This document shows positions 62,815-64,000 of a stretch of 64,000 nt of DNA, one piece after another (position 1 is the stretch's first letter; each line of letters opens with the position of its first letter). The translations under genes were made by a program, and so were the position numbers. Origin of the DNA: Serilophus lunatus (taxonomy: Eukaryota; Chordata; Aves; Passeriformes; Eurylaimidae); NCBI GenBank assembly GCA_013399895.1, contig VXBA01005913.1:943845-1007844 (forward strand). Direction: 5' to 3'. The notes under the pieces are model-generated. The model had not been told where the DNA came from. It did no database searches and was given only the letters and a program-made list of their open reading frames with translations.

Positions 62815-63330
62815 GGTGTATTCCCCGGCGGCTGCCAGGCATCGTGGCAGGCCGGCCCGCATAATCGTTTCAGGCGGAAAACCGTGGAAAACCACCCTCT
62901 GGTTAAGTCTGCATCATGCTGTTCCACCAATGGAAAAAGTTGAACTGGAGGAGGGTGTGTAGCCTGCAGACAAAAATACATCCAGCCTCGCGCAGGATCT
63001 GTTTTTAGTTCCTAACGGCCGAGCCTTTTGAAGTGTTAGGCACAGTTTCCTGGCATGCCCAGGGCAGGGAGATTCCGTGTGTCTGCGTGTCTGTCTTCCC
63101 GTGGCAAGACTTAGGGCAGCCGGGACGCTGCAGTCTGCGCCCTGGGGAAGGTAAGTGCGAGCTGGAAGAAGGACTGGAGATGGGAAAGGAGATGTTGGGG
63201 GAGAGCAGTCAGTTCTCTGTTCGCTGGCTGCCGGTCAGACTTGGAGCACTGAAAGAAAATGGGGAAGGGTTTGGGAAGCCTCTGAAAACGGAGGGCACAG
63301 TGGGCTGCTGCGGTGACGGGACGTGCAGCT
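62815..63330 (+). promoter_or_regulatory. CpG-rich promoter-like region
   Basis: This is the only segment in the window with many CpG dinucleotides and high GC, for example near 62830-62860, 62988-62995, 63017-63021 and 63116-63140. A CCAAT box lies at 62927-62931 (ACCAATGG context). No good TATA box is seen, which is usual for CpG promoters. If the CCAAT box acts at its common distance of 60-100 bases, transcription would start near 62990-63030 and run toward the right edge. The region sits directly to the right of the gapped low-complexity tract. Direction is inferred from the splice donor at 63151. Confidence 0.45.
63000..63150 (+). other. Candidate 5' noncoding exon
   Basis: The sequence ends in GGGGAAG followed by GTAAGTGCG (63151-63159), an almost ideal 5' splice site. 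The left border is not visible and is set by the expected start of transcription downstream of the CCAAT box. There is no convincing long open frame ending at the donor: the 135-codon plus frame 63033-63440 runs through the donor without change and lacks a known domain. An untranslated first exon of a gene that continues beyond base 64000 is the simplest reading. The gene cannot be named. Confidence 0.35.
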
Positions 63331-64000
63331 GCTGTGCTGCCTTTGCTATCCGTGGCTGCACCAGAGATGAATGGTTTTCCTCCATAAAACAGTTCTTGGT
63401 GATCATCTGTCAAACTCCATTGCCTGAATTTGCTACATAAACCACTGCTGGAATCATTTTGCAGCTCTGCTCTGACAGGGATGGATTTTTTTTTGAGGCA
63501 AAGTATAAGAAAGCATGTTTGATACTGTTATGGTCTCTGTAATATTAAAGCGACCCTTTGAATACATCCAATATTGAGTAATCGCTCCAAATCTTTTAAT
63601 TTTTTATTATTCTGCCTATTCTCAGTAGTACTTAAAGTGACTTATGATAAATAGTGTATCCAAGTGAGGGTGTTATGTTTGTGTAGTGTTAGAGGAAAAA
63701 GTTTCAGTCAACATTACTACCACTACTGAACTGAGCTGGCATGGAAAACCAAAGCTTCTGTGTCTGGCAGAAGTAGGTCCTGCACAGGTTTTGATTTTTC
63801 TATGTAGATTTTCAATACATAACTGCACAGAGATTGTGAAAATACTATGTTCTGTGGTACAGACAAAATAAAAAAGAGGCAAATGCTCAAGAAATGTAGG
63901 AGTGTCTCTGACACCTCTGCCCCCTTCTTTTGGTTTGGGTTTTTTGTTTTGTTTTTTAAAGAGGATGATTAACCGCTTTTGCAACTCAATCAAAGTTAGC
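63331..64000. other. Noncoding stretch, likely intron if the exon is real
   Basis: GC content falls back to the window's usual low level. AT-rich high-complexity DNA at 63520-63670 may be conserved. A G/T-only tract lies at 63929-63957, of the same type as those at 27121 and 49741. Opposite-strand frames at 63673-63993 have no known domain. Confidence 0.4.

Noticed and set aside
62458..62895. 145-codon minus-strand frame
   Set aside because: It spans the N gap and low-complexity A/C sequence, and its phenylalanine-rich part is a by-product of that.
63033..63440. 135-codon plus-strand frame as a protein
   Set aside because: It crosses a near-ideal splice donor at 63151 without change and has no known domain. 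The region is better read as a noncoding first exon plus intron start.
1..64000. tRNA, rRNA, known microRNA, CRISPR or bacterial gene features
   Set aside because: No tRNA B-box context, rRNA signature, known microRNA mature sequence or regularly spaced repeats were noticed on reading. The window looks like noncoding vertebrate DNA.

Overview
The window looks like vertebrate, most probably bird, nuclear DNA. It is AT-rich and CpG-poor, and it contains truncated CR1 LINE fragments, avian-type endogenous retrovirus LTR pieces and older amniote repeat fossils. Bacterial-style gene packing, operons, tRNA and rRNA genes and CRISPR arrays are all absent. No complete protein-coding gene can be supported. 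The longest open frame is 180 codons (minus strand, 30286-30828), it runs through a low-complexity A/C tract, and it has no recognisable domain. The other short open frames are what noncoding DNA gives by chance, or lie inside repeats.

Layout. 1-300: unique, high-complexity DNA that may be conserved. 301-13500: mostly unique noncoding DNA with a 700-bp CR1 copy (6096-6795), a TTTC microsatellite, a 28-bp tandem duplication and a possible older CR1 scrap (10820-10930). 13507-13770: a (GT)n run joined to an almost pure A+T block bounded by 26-bp direct repeats. 13934-20205: two fossils of amniote palindromic repeats, a perfect 26-bp palindrome (17846-17871) and an ERV-derived fragment (about 19805-20205). 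20206-41700: long noncoding DNA with scattered A/C-only tracts and one CR1 3' end (32285-32625). 41700-44310: an LTR-like TATA/poly(A) pair and a badly decayed stretch resembling retroviral pol on the minus strand. 44311-55400: noncoding, with a plus-strand CR1 piece (52711-53050). 55400-57480: dense, high-complexity AT-rich sequence with the look of developmental conserved noncoding DNA. 58195-58440: a clear avian ERV LTR fragment. 62482-62697: an A/C low-complexity tract holding a 14-base C run and a 13-base assembly gap. 62815-63330: the only CpG-rich segment, with a CCAAT box and a strong splice donor at 63150/63151.

Best reading: this is a gene-poor flank, or a very long intron, of a gene whose alternative or first 5' exon may lie at about 63000-63150 on the plus strand and continue beyond the right edge. 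The gene cannot be named. Family identities come from recognition of sequence pattern only; no database search was run. I did not find evidence for a novel multi-gene system. The items most worth checking are the CpG-rich exon candidate next to the gap, the 55.4-57.5 kb conserved-looking block, the palindrome at 17.85 kb, the AT block, and the retroviral remnants.
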